DNA of 64,000 nt, from NCBI GenBank assembly GCA_945861785.1, contig CAMAWD010000005.1:79693-143692 (forward strand), read 5' to 3'. The position numbers were made by a program, and so were the translations under genes. The first letter of the stretch is position 1, and each line of letters starts with the position of its first letter. Below the pieces are notes generated by a model. That model made no database searches and was not told the origin of the DNA. It saw nothing but the letters and a program-made list of their open reading frames with translations. The DNA is from Rhodoferax sp. OV413 (GTDB taxonomy: Bacteria; Pseudomonadota; Gammaproteobacteria; Burkholderiales; Burkholderiaceae_C). Below are positions 28,319-36,791 of this stretch, piece after piece.

Positions 28319-29029
28319 ATGGCGATCATGAACATGCGGGCACTGGTTTCCCTGGCGATGGCCGCTGCCGTGCTGGCACTGACGGCCTGCGCGACGCGCC
28401 ACGTGCCGCCGACAGCACCAAGCCCCGTGCCGACCCCCGCGCCCGGCGTGCCGCCGCCGCCGAAACCGCCGGCACCGACACCGGCACCGACACCGACACC
28501 GGCGCCGGCACCGACACCGACACCGACACCGGCACCGACACCGACACTGGCACCGGCACCGGCACCGGCACCAGCACCGGCACCGGCACCGGCACCGGCA
28601 CCGGCACCAGCACCTGCACCGGCACCGACGCCACCAAGCGCCGCCCGACCACCCGCCACCGTGACGCCGCCGTTCGCTTCATCCCATGTGTCGAATGCAC
28701 TGACGCCATTGGCCTACCGCCGCGACGCTGCCGGGCATCTTTACGCCACCAATGCCGCCCGCATCTACAAGGGCATGCTGCAACCGCAGTTGTACGCGAT
28801 CGGTGTGCTGGACGTCGACATCGACCGCGCCGGCCAGGTGACCGGCATCAACTGGCGCCGGGCGCCCAGCCATGCGCCCGAGGTGATGGCGGAGATCGTG
28901 CGCACCGTGCGGGCGGCCGCCCCCTACCCTGCGCCGGCGCGCATTGGCAAAGTCACCTACACCGATATCTGGTTGTGGGACAAAAGCGGGAAGTTCCAGC
29001 TCGACACCCTGACCGAAGGACAACTCTGA
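28319..29029 (+). CDS. Proline-rich lipoprotein with a TonB-C-like end
   Basis: 236 aa. A lipoprotein signal (MAIMNMRALVSLAMAAAVLA, lipobox LTAC, Cys24) is followed by ~90 residues of Pro-Ala/Pro-Thr repeats (~30-117), long enough to span much of the periplasm. The ~110-residue C-terminal globular part (MLQPQLYAIGVLDVDIDRAG, ITYT-like edge) resembles TonB C-terminal folds loosely. AGGAG precedes the ATG. Function unknown; it interrupts the purine genes and is convergent with uraH. Confidence 0.75.
   Translation: MAIMNMRALVSLAMAAAVLALTACATRHVPPTAPSPVPTPAPGVPPPPKPPAPTPAPTPTPAPAPTPTPTPAPTPTLAPAPAPAPAPAPAPAPAPAPAPAPAPTPPSAARPPATVTPPFASSHVSNALTPLAYRRDAAGHLYATNAARIYKGMLQPQLYAIGVLDVDIDRAGQVTGINWRRAPSHAPEVMAEIVRTVRAAAPYPAPARIGKVTYTDIWLWDKSGKFQLDTLTEGQL
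28470..28630 (+). repeat. Hexanucleotide repeat coding for the Pro-rich linker
   Basis: About 26 imperfect copies of CCGGCA/CCGACA in the lipoprotein gene, each coding a Pro-Ala or Pro-Thr dipeptide. Hexamers keep frame, so slippage would alter linker length without breaking the protein. Confidence 0.85.
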
Positions 29030-29045
29030 CCCCACGTGCCGCTGC

Positions 29046-29399
29046 TCAGGAGCCGCGGTAGGTGGAATAACTCCACGGACTCACCAGCAGCGGCACGTGG
29101 TAATGCTGGTCGGGATGCGCCACACCGAAGTCCAGCGCAACCAGGTTGAGAAAGTTCGGCTCCGGGAGCGCCACGCCCCTGGCCTGGAAATACCCGGCCA
29201 CATCGAACACCAGCCGATAGGTTCCTCTGGCAAATTCAGCCGCCTCGAGCAAGGCTCCCCCGGGGTGGCGGCCATCATGGTTGAGCACGAACTGCTGCAC
29301 CAGCGTTGCCTTGTCACCGATGGTGGTGTAGAGCGCAACCGCCATTCCCGCGGCCGGGCCACCGTGCATGGTGTCCAGGACATGTGTGCTCAATCCCAT
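29046..29399 (-). CDS. uraH: 5-hydroxyisourate hydrolase (transthyretin-like)
   Basis: 117 aa, standard size. Catalytic residues are His6 (LSTHVLD), Arg44 (HDGRHPGG), His101 (YHVPLLVSPWSY) and the C-terminal signature YRGS (114-117). It hydrolyses HIU from PuuD to OHCU. It is divergent from gntR with a shared 66-bp promoter region containing a perfect palindrome. Confidence 0.95.
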   Translation of the reverse strand: MGLSTHVLDTMHGGPAAGMAVALYTTIGDKATLVQQFVLNHDGRHPGGALLEAAEFARGTYRLVFDVAGYFQARGVALPEPNFLNLVALDFGVAHPDQHYHVPLLVSPWSYSTYRGS

Positions 29400-29423
29400 G
29401 GTGCGCCCCCGAAGTTAAAAAAC

Positions 29424-29441
29424 AAAAGTGTATACACTTTT
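29424..29441. promoter_or_regulatory. 18-bp perfect palindrome, likely GntR operator
   Basis: AAAAGTGTATACACTTTT reads identically on both strands. Exactly 24 bases separate it from the uraH start on one side and from the gntR start on the other. GntR/FadR-type proteins bind such GTATAC-centred dyads, so it probably controls both directions, including puuE and the downstream allantoin genes. Confidence 0.75.
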
Positions 29442-29465
29442 CGGCCGCCGCGCTATCATTGCTTC

Positions 29466-30131
29466 ATGGATGCGTCTTCCACCAGCGTCATTGTTGCGGC
29501 CCTGACCAAGGCCATTGTGGAGCACCGCCTGCAGCCGGGAAGCAAACTGGCCGAGCAGAAACTGGCCGACCATTTCGGCGTTTCACGCACGCTGGTGCGC
29601 CAGGCATTGCTGCAGTTGTCACAGCACCAGCTGGTCACGCTGGAGCCGGCCCGCGGCGCCTTCGTGGCTGCCCCATCTGCAGACGAGGCACGCCAGGTAT
29701 TCGCGGTGCGCCGCATGCTCGAATCCGAGATGACCCGCGCCTTCGTGCGCCAGGTCACGCCGGCCAAGATCCGTGCGCTGCGCGAACACATTGCGCAAGA
29801 GAAGCGCGCCATAGAGCAGGAAGATGCGCCAGGGCGCACCGAACTGCTGGGTGACTTCCATGTGCGCATGGCCGAACTGATGGACAACGAGGTGCTGGCC
29901 CACTTGTTAGGCCAGCTGATCTCGCGCTGCGCGCTGATCACGCTGATGTACCAGACGCCCCGCGCCGCCGCGCATTCCAATGACGAACACGTCGAGATCG
30001 TGCGCGCCCTGGCCGCCCACGACGAAGACCTGGCCGTGCGCCTGATGTCCGAGCACCTGCTGCATGTCGAGGAGAACCTGACCTTCGACCGCAAGGTGCC
30101 AAGCCACGATATTTCCACCGCCTTGTCCTGA
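29466..30131 (+). CDS. GntR-family (FadR/FCD) regulator of the allantoin genes
   Basis: 221 aa. A winged helix-turn-helix (~5-70; LQPGSKLAEQKLADHFGVSR, TLVRQALLQL) precedes an FCD effector domain (~80-210; FAVRRMLESEM, DFHVRMAELMDNEVL, HVEIVRALAAHDE) with the family's metal-binding His pattern. It lies 10 bp before puuE, so it appears to be first gene of the allantoin operon and autoregulated through the upstream palindrome. The effector is probably a pathway intermediate such as allantoin; this is inference. Confidence 0.88.
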   Translation: MDASSTSVIVAALTKAIVEHRLQPGSKLAEQKLADHFGVSRTLVRQALLQLSQHQLVTLEPARGAFVAAPSADEARQVFAVRRMLESEMTRAFVRQVTPAKIRALREHIAQEKRAIEQEDAPGRTELLGDFHVRMAELMDNEVLAHLLGQLISRCALITLMYQTPRAAAHSNDEHVEIVRALAAHDEDLAVRLMSEHLLHVEENLTFDRKVPSHDISTALS

Positions 30132-30141
30132 GAGACCGCAC

Positions 30142-31104
30142 ATGCCCTCCCCTTTTTACAACACCACCCTGGGCTACCCGCGCGATCTCGTAGGTTATGG
30201 CCGCACCGTCCCGCACGCAGGCTGGCCAGGCGGTGCACGCATCGCATTGCAATTCGTGCTGAACTACGAAGAAGGTGCTGAAAACGCCGTGCTGCACGGT
30301 GACCCTGCGTCAGAGCAGTTCCTGTCCGAGATGTTCAACCCAGGCGCATTCCCTGACCGCCACCTGAGCATGGAGAGCATCTACGAATACGGATCGCGCG
30401 CAGGCGTGTGGCGCATCCTGCGCGAATTCGAACGCCGCAAACTGCCACTGACCGTCTTCGGGGTCAGCATGGCGCTGCAGCGGCACCCGGAACTCACCGC
30501 GGCATTCAAGGAACTCGGCCACGAGATCGCCTGCCATGGCTGGCGCTGGATCAGCTACCAGACGATGGACGAGGCGCTCGAGCGGGAACATATGCGCATC
30601 GGCATGGACATCATCAGCCAGCTGACCGGCGAGCGGCCGCTGGGCTGGTACACCGGGCGCGACAGCCCCCACACGCGCCGGCTGGTAGCCGACTACGGCG
30701 GCTTCGAATACGACAGCGACTACTACGGCGACGACCTGCCGTTCTGGATGCAGGTGCGCAAGACCGACGGCAGCGTCGTGCCTCAGCTTGTCGTGCCCTA
30801 CACGCTCGACACCAACGACATGCGTTTTTCCTCGGCCCAGGGTTTTGCCCAGGGCGACGATTTCTACACTTACCTGAAGGACGCATTCGACGTGTTGTAT
30901 GCCGAAGGCGACCCACATGGCGCCAACGCACCCAAGATGCTGAGCATCGGCATGCACTGCCGGCTGCTGGGCCGGCCTGGCCGGATGCGCGCGTTGCAGA
31001 AGTTCCTTGACCATGTCCAGGGCCACAACCAGGTCTGGATCTGCCGGCGCCTGGACATCGCACGCCACTGGCGGCAGGTGCACCCGTTCCCGGTGGGAGC
31101 CTGA
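30142..31104 (+). CDS. puuE: Allantoinase, polysaccharide-deacetylase fold
   Basis: 320 aa. It belongs to the metal-free PuuE class, not the dinuclear amidohydrolase class. Seen are LGYPRDLVGYGRTVP, QFVLNYEEGAENAVLHGD, EIACHGWRWI and GWYTGRDSPHTRRLV. It opens the ring of (S)-allantoin to allantoate. It is tightly packed between gntR and the fused gene (4 bp after). Confidence 0.95.
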   Translation: MPSPFYNTTLGYPRDLVGYGRTVPHAGWPGGARIALQFVLNYEEGAENAVLHGDPASEQFLSEMFNPGAFPDRHLSMESIYEYGSRAGVWRILREFERRKLPLTVFGVSMALQRHPELTAAFKELGHEIACHGWRWISYQTMDEALEREHMRIGMDIISQLTGERPLGWYTGRDSPHTRRLVADYGGFEYDSDYYGDDLPFWMQVRKTDGSVVPQLVVPYTLDTNDMRFSSAQGFAQGDDFYTYLKDAFDVLYAEGDPHGANAPKMLSIGMHCRLLGRPGRMRALQKFLDHVQGHNQVWICRRLDIARHWRQVHPFPVGA

Positions 31105-31108
31105 CGCC

Positions 31109-32890
31109 ATGCCACTTACGCTGGACCAACTCAATACCGCCCCGGCGGACGAGGCCGCCCGCATGCTGGCCGGCCTGCACGAACATTCCCCGTGGATTGC
31201 CGAACAGGCGCTGGCGCGCAGGCCGTTCCGGTCCCTGGCGCATCTCAAGCACTGCATGGTGCAGGTGCTCGCCGACGCCGGGCGCGATGCCCAGGTGGCG
31301 CTGATCCGGGCCCACCCGGAACTGGCCGGCAAGGCGATGGTCGACAACACACTCACGGCCGAATCGACCAACGAACAGGGCAAGGCAGGCCTGACCAGCT
31401 GCACACCCGATGAATTGGCACACATCTCCGAACTGAACGCAGCCTATATGGCCCGGTTCGGGTTTCCCTTCATTCTGGCGGTACGCGGCGCGCGCGGCAC
31501 GGGCCTGTCCAAACGCGAGATACTGACCACCTTCGAACGTCGCCTGCTCAGCCACCCGCAGTTCGAGTTACAGGAATGCCTGCGCAACATCCACCGCATC
31601 GTCGAAATCCGCCTGAACGACAAGTTCGGCTACCAGCCAGCGCTTGGCAACGATGTCTGGGATTGGCACGAGGCGCTCAGCGTCCACAGCGATCCGGGCT
31701 ATGCCGAGAACGGACAGCTCACCGTCACCTACCTCACCGACGCCCACCGCGCCTGCGCGGCACAGCTCTGCGCGCAGATGCGCGACTGCGGTTTCGACGA
31801 GGTCGCGATTGATGCCGTGGGCAATGTCGTCGGCCGCTACCATGCGGCGCAGGCGGGTGCACGCGCCCTGCTGACCGGCAGCCACTACGACACTGTTCGC
31901 AACGGCGGCAAGTACGACGGCCGCCTGGGAATCTTCGTTCCGATGGCCTGTGTGCGGGAACTGCACCGTGCCGGTCGTCGCCTGCCGTTCGCGATCGAAG
32001 TGGTCGGGTTCTCCGAAGAAGAGGGGCAACGCTACAAGGCGACCTTTCTCGGATCCGGCGCACTGACCGGGCAGTTCAACCAGGCCTGGCTGGAGCAGCA
32101 GGATACCGACGGCATCACCATGCGGGCTGCCATGCAACATGCGGGCCTGAACGTCGCAGACATACCCGCATTGCGGCGCAATCCTCAGGCGTACCTGGGT
32201 TTCGTCGAGGTGCACATCGAGCAGGGGCCGGTGCTCAACGAGTTGGACCTGCCGCTGGGTATCGTCACCTCGATCAACGGCAGCGTGCGTTGCATTGTCG
32301 AGATCACCGGCACCGCCTGCCACGCCGGTACAACGCCAATGGACCGGCGCAGCGATGCTGCCGCTGCCGCTGCCGAGGTGGTGCTCGCAGCCGAGCAGCG
32401 CGCCTTGCAGGACGGCGATTCGGTCGCCACCGTGGGCCAGCTGCTGGTGCCCGGCGGCTCCATCAACGTGGTGCCCGGGCGCTGCCAGTTCTCGCTGGAC
32501 ATGCGCGCGCCAACAGATCCGCAACGGGACTGCCTCGTGCGCGACATCCTCGCCCACCTCGACACGGTGTGCGAACGGCGCCGGGCCCGCTGTACGGTCG
32601 AGGAGACCCTGCGCGCTTCGGCGGCGCCCAGCGCACCGGCATGGCAGGCACGCTGGGAGGCCGCCGTAGACGCCCTCGGCGTGCCCCTGCACCGCATGCC
32701 CAGCGGCGCCGGCCACGACGCCATGAAGCTGCACCAAGTGATGCCCCAAGCCATGCTGTTCGTGCGCGGCCAGAATTCCGGCATCAGCCACAACCCGCTC
32801 GAATCCACGACCAGCGACGACATGCAGCTGGCCATCGACGCGTTCACCCACCTGCTCCACCAATTGGCCGACCAAGGCACGCAAGCATGA
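31109..32890 (+). CDS. Fused OHCU decarboxylase and allantoate amidohydrolase
   Basis: 593 aa with two enzymes. Residues 1-~165 are a UraD domain: His69 in AHPELAGK, then ESTNEQGKAGL and FGFPFILAVRG; it makes (S)-allantoin from OHCU. After a linker near NDKFGYQPALGNDVWDWHEA, residues ~185-590 are an M20-type allantoate amidohydrolase with GSHYDTVRNGGKYDG, FSEEEGQRY, HIEQGPVLNE and GAGHDAM for metal and substrate binding. It therefore performs the steps just before and just after PuuE. The two domains stay in one uninterrupted frame. Confidence 0.92.
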   Translation: MPLTLDQLNTAPADEAARMLAGLHEHSPWIAEQALARRPFRSLAHLKHCMVQVLADAGRDAQVALIRAHPELAGKAMVDNTLTAESTNEQGKAGLTSCTPDELAHISELNAAYMARFGFPFILAVRGARGTGLSKREILTTFERRLLSHPQFELQECLRNIHRIVEIRLNDKFGYQPALGNDVWDWHEALSVHSDPGYAENGQLTVTYLTDAHRACAAQLCAQMRDCGFDEVAIDAVGNVVGRYHAAQAGARALLTGSHYDTVRNGGKYDGRLGIFVPMACVRELHRAGRRLPFAIEVVGFSEEEGQRYKATFLGSGALTGQFNQAWLEQQDTDGITMRAAMQHAGLNVADIPALRRNPQAYLGFVEVHIEQGPVLNELDLPLGIVTSINGSVRCIVEITGTACHAGTTPMDRRSDAAAAAAEVVLAAEQRALQDGDSVATVGQLLVPGGSINVVPGRCQFSLDMRAPTDPQRDCLVRDILAHLDTVCERRRARCTVEETLRASAAPSAPAWQARWEAAVDALGVPLHRMPSGAGHDAMKLHQVMPQAMLFVRGQNSGISHNPLESTTSDDMQLAIDAFTHLLHQLADQGTQA

Positions 32891-34113
32891 CCATCTACGA
32901 ACAGACCGACGCCTGGATCGACGCCCATTTCGACGAACAGGTCCGCTTTCTCCAGGAGCTGATCCGCGTACCCACCGACACACCCCCGGGCAACAACGCG
33001 CCGCACGCAGCACGCACGGCCGCCCTGCTGCACGACATGGGCATCGAGGCCGAGCAACACCCCGTGCCTGCGCACGAGGTGCGCGCCTGCGGCCTGGAGT
33101 CGGTCACCAACCTGGTGGTGCGCCGCAAGTACGGTCCGGGGCGCACCGTGCTGCTCAATGCGCACGGCGACGTGGTTCCCCCTGGCGACGGCTGGACGAA
33201 AGACCCCTACGGCGGCGTGGTGGAAAGCGGCAGGGTCTACGGCCGTGCCGCAGCGGTCAGCAAGTGTGACTTCTCGACCTACACCTTTGCCACCCGCGCA
33301 CTTGAAGCGGTGGCGAAGCCGGCCAAGGGCAGTGTCGAGCTCTTGTTCACCTACGACGAAGAGTTCGGCGGCGAAGTCGGGCCTGCGTGGCTGCTCAAGC
33401 ACAAGATCATCCACCCCGACCTCATGATTGCGGCCGGTTTCAGCTACCAGGTGATCACCGCCCACAACGGTTGCCTGCAGATGGAGGTGACGGTGCACGG
33501 CAAAATGGCCCACGCCGCCATTCCCGATTCTGGCGTCGATGCGATGCAGGCCGCGGTGGCCATCCTCAATACGCTGTACGCACAGAACACCCTGTACCAG
33601 TCCATCACGTCCCAGGTTGAGGGCATCAACCACCCGTACCTCAACGTGGGCCTGATTGAAGGCGGCACCAACACCAACGTGGTGCCCGGGCGTGTGAGCT
33701 TCAAGCTCGACCGGCGCATGATTCCCGAGGAGAACCCGGCCGAGGTCGAAGCCACGCTGCGCAAGCTGATCCAGGACACGGCGGCCACACGGCCCGGCGT
33801 GAGCGTCGATGTCAAGCGCATCCTGCTGGCCAACGCGATGCGCCCGCTGCCCGGCAACGCACCACTGGTGCAGGCGATCCAGAAACATGGTGAACAGGTG
33901 TTCGGCGAGCCGATCCCCGCGCTGGGCACACCGCTGTACACCGATGTGCGAATTTTCTGCGAAGCCGGCATTCCCGGGGTGATCTACGGCGCGGGCCCGC
34001 GCACCGTGCTGGAGTCACATGCCAAACGCGCCGACGAGCGACTGGAACTGGACGACCTGCGGCGCGCCACCAAGGTGATTGCACGCGCACTGCACGATCT
34101 GCTGGCGGCCTGA
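32887..34113 (+). CDS. M20-family hydrolase (ArgE/DapE-like), possible ureidoglycine/ureidoglycolate step
   Basis: 408 aa. Metal-site motifs NAHGDVVPPG, YDEEFGGEVG and a C-terminal SHAKRADERL are present, with a dimerisation domain in the middle. Its ATG overlaps the previous stop (ATGA), placing it in the allantoin operon. No ureidoglycolate lyase (AllA) or ureidoglycine aminohydrolase gene is in the window, so this enzyme may handle the ureido intermediate or a related N-carbamoyl compound. The metal-ligand segment RAAAVSKCDFSTY differs from common GRG..D motifs, so specificity is open. Confidence 0.75.
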   Translation: MTIYEQTDAWIDAHFDEQVRFLQELIRVPTDTPPGNNAPHAARTAALLHDMGIEAEQHPVPAHEVRACGLESVTNLVVRRKYGPGRTVLLNAHGDVVPPGDGWTKDPYGGVVESGRVYGRAAAVSKCDFSTYTFATRALEAVAKPAKGSVELLFTYDEEFGGEVGPAWLLKHKIIHPDLMIAAGFSYQVITAHNGCLQMEVTVHGKMAHAAIPDSGVDAMQAAVAILNTLYAQNTLYQSITSQVEGINHPYLNVGLIEGGTNTNVVPGRVSFKLDRRMIPEENPAEVEATLRKLIQDTAATRPGVSVDVKRILLANAMRPLPGNAPLVQAIQKHGEQVFGEPIPALGTPLYTDVRIFCEAGIPGVIYGAGPRTVLESHAKRADERLELDDLRRATKVIARALHDLLAA

Positions 34114-34127
34114 TCGCCACGGCCCGG

Positions 34128-36791
34128 TCAGGCCGGCCGGGATGCGCCATCGGCATCGGCAACCGCAATCACGCGGGGCGCCGCGCCCATGTCACGCCAC
34201 GCCGCGGGGTGGCAGGTGAACAGCAACACCTGGTGGCGTTGCGCCGCGTCGAACAGCACCCGCTTCATCTGCGCCAGGCGCTGGTCGTCGCTGTGGACCA
34301 GTGCGTCGTCCAGAATGACCAGGGTGGGTCGGCCAGCTTCCTTGAGCAGGTCGGCATACGCCAGGCGGCTGATCACGCCCATCTGCTCGCGGGCGCCGAA
34401 ACTCAGGTTGTGCACCGGGCCGGATTCAGCGCCCCGGTTGCCGACGCGGGTCAGTTGCCCCGGAGCAAGGTTTTCGCCGATGTCCAGGCTGGCCCCGGGA
34501 AACAGCAACTGCAGGTAGTGGTCCACGTGCTTGTGCAAGGGCGCTTGCAGGCGCCGTGTGAGTTCGCTGCGCCTGGACTGCAGCAAATTGAACAGCAGAT
34601 CGAGCGCGTCGGCGCGCAACTTGACTTCTGCACAGCGGCGCGTGGCGGCCTGGGCCCGAACCGCCTGTTCGGCCCGTTCCTCCTCCAGGCCCTGCGCGCC
34701 GGCTTCCTCGAGTTTGCCCTGGAGCAAGGTCATGCTGGTCTGCCGCTCGCCAAACGCACGCTCGGCCTGCTCGGCGCTGCGCCGGAACCGCTCGACGTCC
34801 TGGGCCAGGATATCGGGCCGGGCCTGTTCCACTTCACCCTGCCCGGACCTGATGCGCAGTTGCAGGGTGTCACGCTCAGAACGCACCAGCAGCATTTTCC
34901 GACCGAGCTCGCGCTCGCGTTGGCGCCGGGCGGGATCGTTCAGCAAATCCTGCAAAGTGGCGTGTTCACGGTGTGCCGCGTCGCGCTGCGTGCGTGCAGT
35001 GTTCAGCGCCTGCTGTGCGTCGAGCGCCTGCTGTGTGATGCGCTCCAGGTGGACATTCGCGGCCTTCTGCTGCGTTATGGCAGGTTCCAGCAGCGGGGCC
35101 GGACGGCCGTCTGGCGGCGCAGGGAGCTGGGCCAGTTGGTTACCGGCCTCGCTGCTGCGCGCCGTGGTTTCACCAAGTTCGCCACGCAATCCATCCAGCC
35201 CGCGGGGCGCAAGGTTGGCCAACGCTTTTTCGCCATGCACGATGTCCTTCAAGGCCTGCTGGTGGTTGGCGAAACGGGCCTCGGCCGCGTCCAGGTCCGG
35301 CACGCCCAGGCGCTGCAGCAGGCCCAGTTGCAGCGCCTGCTGGCGTTCCTGCTCGCGCGCCAGGTCCGCAAGATCGGCACCGCCGGGGATGATCTGCAAA
35401 CGGCCGGCGCTGCCCAGATCCAGCTCCGCGGCAGCAGTCACCAGTTTTTCCCCGGCTCCAAAAAGCCGCTGGCCACCCAGCATGACGGAACTGTCTGGCG
35501 CGATATCGAAAACCACCCGCGTGGCTGCAGCCTCCTGGCGGATGCGCAGTTCTGCGATCCGGGCGTGCTGCTCGCGCAGTCGCACGAGGTCTGCACGGGC
35601 GAGTTCGGATTCCACAGCGAGCCGGCGCAACGCGTGCAACTGCTCCAGTTCGGCCGACGCCCGTGCCAGGACATCGGCCAACGACGCGACACGCGCCTGT
35701 GTTTCGTTTTGGCGTCGCAACAGCCCGTCGCGCAGTTCTTCCTGCCGGGCCAGTGCCAACTCGAAATCAGCGCGCTCACAGGCAGCCTGGGCAGCGCGGC
35801 GCGCCAGCGTCCAGGGTGTCTCTGCCGACGCTGCCGCCGCCAGCCGGCGTTCAGCCTGTTCCAGCTCGGAGGCACGTTGCCCGAGGGCCCGCTGTTGTAC
35901 GTCGTAACCCGCAATCTGTTCTTCGACCAGCGCCAGGTTGTCATCGAGCCGCTTGAGCGACGTTGCGTCGCCATCGATGCGTGCCTTCAGCGCATCGATG
36001 GCGGCAAGCTGCCCCGCTGCCTCCTGCTGCCGCGCGCGAAAATCCTCCCAGGGCCTGGTGCCAGCATCGGCTGCATGTTCGGCACGCATCTGGCCAAGTT
36101 GGTCCACCTGGTGGCGGTACTGCACGATTCGGGCGTCGAGTTCCGCCACGCGCGCATTGGCGACATCGCGCTCACCGATTGCCTCGGCATAGGCACCGCG
36201 TGGCCGCGCCGTGGAAGTGAGCAGGCGCTCGCGCTCGGCGCGCACACGGTCGATCACGTCGTCACCCTGGCTGCTGGCCACCTCGCTGACCGACTGTTCG
36301 AGCGCCTTGCGCAGATGGTCGGTGGCGTTGCCAACCGGCTCGGTGATGTCCTGGGCGCCACCCTGTTCGATCCACAAGAGGCCGGGAATTCCCCAGTGTT
36401 CGGGGCGGCTCGCGCCCTTGCCGGCAAACCGGAACCCCAGCAGTTCGGCCAGGTGCTGCTCGGCCTCTTCGCCATCGAGCTGCTGCGCCCCGGCCTGGAG
36501 TTCACAACGCTTGCGGTGCATGAAACTCTTGCGCAGCCGGTAGTCGGCGCCACCGACCGAGAAGTCCAGCTCGACTGTCGGTGCGGCCGAAGGTTCGCCC
36601 CAGGGCAGCAGGTCGTCCACGCTGGCGGAGCGGTGCCGCTCGAAGAAGGCCGCGCGGATGGCGCGAACCAGGGTGCTTTTACCAGCCTCGTTGGGACCCG
36701 CAAACAGGTTCAGGCCAGGGGCGAGGCCCGCAAGCTCGAAGGGCTGGCGAAACTGCCGCAATTGCTCGACGCGCAGCCGCTGCAGCCTCAT
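34128..36791 (-). CDS. SbcC/YhaN-like AAA ATPase with long coiled coil
   Basis: 887 aa. Walker A is at residues 32-40 (GPNEAGKST); the ABC-type signature (LSFGAREQMGVISRL) and Walker B (LVILDDALVHSD) lie near the C-terminus. Between them are ~600 residues rich in Ala, Glu, Gln and Arg with strong coiled-coil character, interrupted by a globular insert (~410-470). I see no CxxC zinc hook. It is coupled by ATGA overlap to the metallophosphoesterase gene, as in Mre11-Rad50-like pairs. Role probably DNA end processing; a defence role is not excluded. Confidence 0.8.
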   Translation of the reverse strand: MRLQRLRVEQLRQFRQPFELAGLAPGLNLFAGPNEAGKSTLVRAIRAAFFERHRSASVDDLLPWGEPSAAPTVELDFSVGGADYRLRKSFMHRKRCELQAGAQQLDGEEAEQHLAELLGFRFAGKGASRPEHWGIPGLLWIEQGGAQDITEPVGNATDHLRKALEQSVSEVASSQGDDVIDRVRAERERLLTSTARPRGAYAEAIGERDVANARVAELDARIVQYRHQVDQLGQMRAEHAADAGTRPWEDFRARQQEAAGQLAAIDALKARIDGDATSLKRLDDNLALVEEQIAGYDVQQRALGQRASELEQAERRLAAAASAETPWTLARRAAQAACERADFELALARQEELRDGLLRRQNETQARVASLADVLARASAELEQLHALRRLAVESELARADLVRLREQHARIAELRIRQEAAATRVVFDIAPDSSVMLGGQRLFGAGEKLVTAAAELDLGSAGRLQIIPGGADLADLAREQERQQALQLGLLQRLGVPDLDAAEARFANHQQALKDIVHGEKALANLAPRGLDGLRGELGETTARSSEAGNQLAQLPAPPDGRPAPLLEPAITQQKAANVHLERITQQALDAQQALNTARTQRDAAHREHATLQDLLNDPARRQRERELGRKMLLVRSERDTLQLRIRSGQGEVEQARPDILAQDVERFRRSAEQAERAFGERQTSMTLLQGKLEEAGAQGLEEERAEQAVRAQAATRRCAEVKLRADALDLLFNLLQSRRSELTRRLQAPLHKHVDHYLQLLFPGASLDIGENLAPGQLTRVGNRGAESGPVHNLSFGAREQMGVISRLAYADLLKEAGRPTLVILDDALVHSDDQRLAQMKRVLFDAAQRHQVLLFTCHPAAWRDMGAAPRVIAVADADGASRPA

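Noticed and set aside
28470..28630. Regular repeat considered as a CRISPR-like or non-coding array
   Set aside because: The unit is a 6-bp coding repeat in frame in a lipoprotein gene; no spacers.
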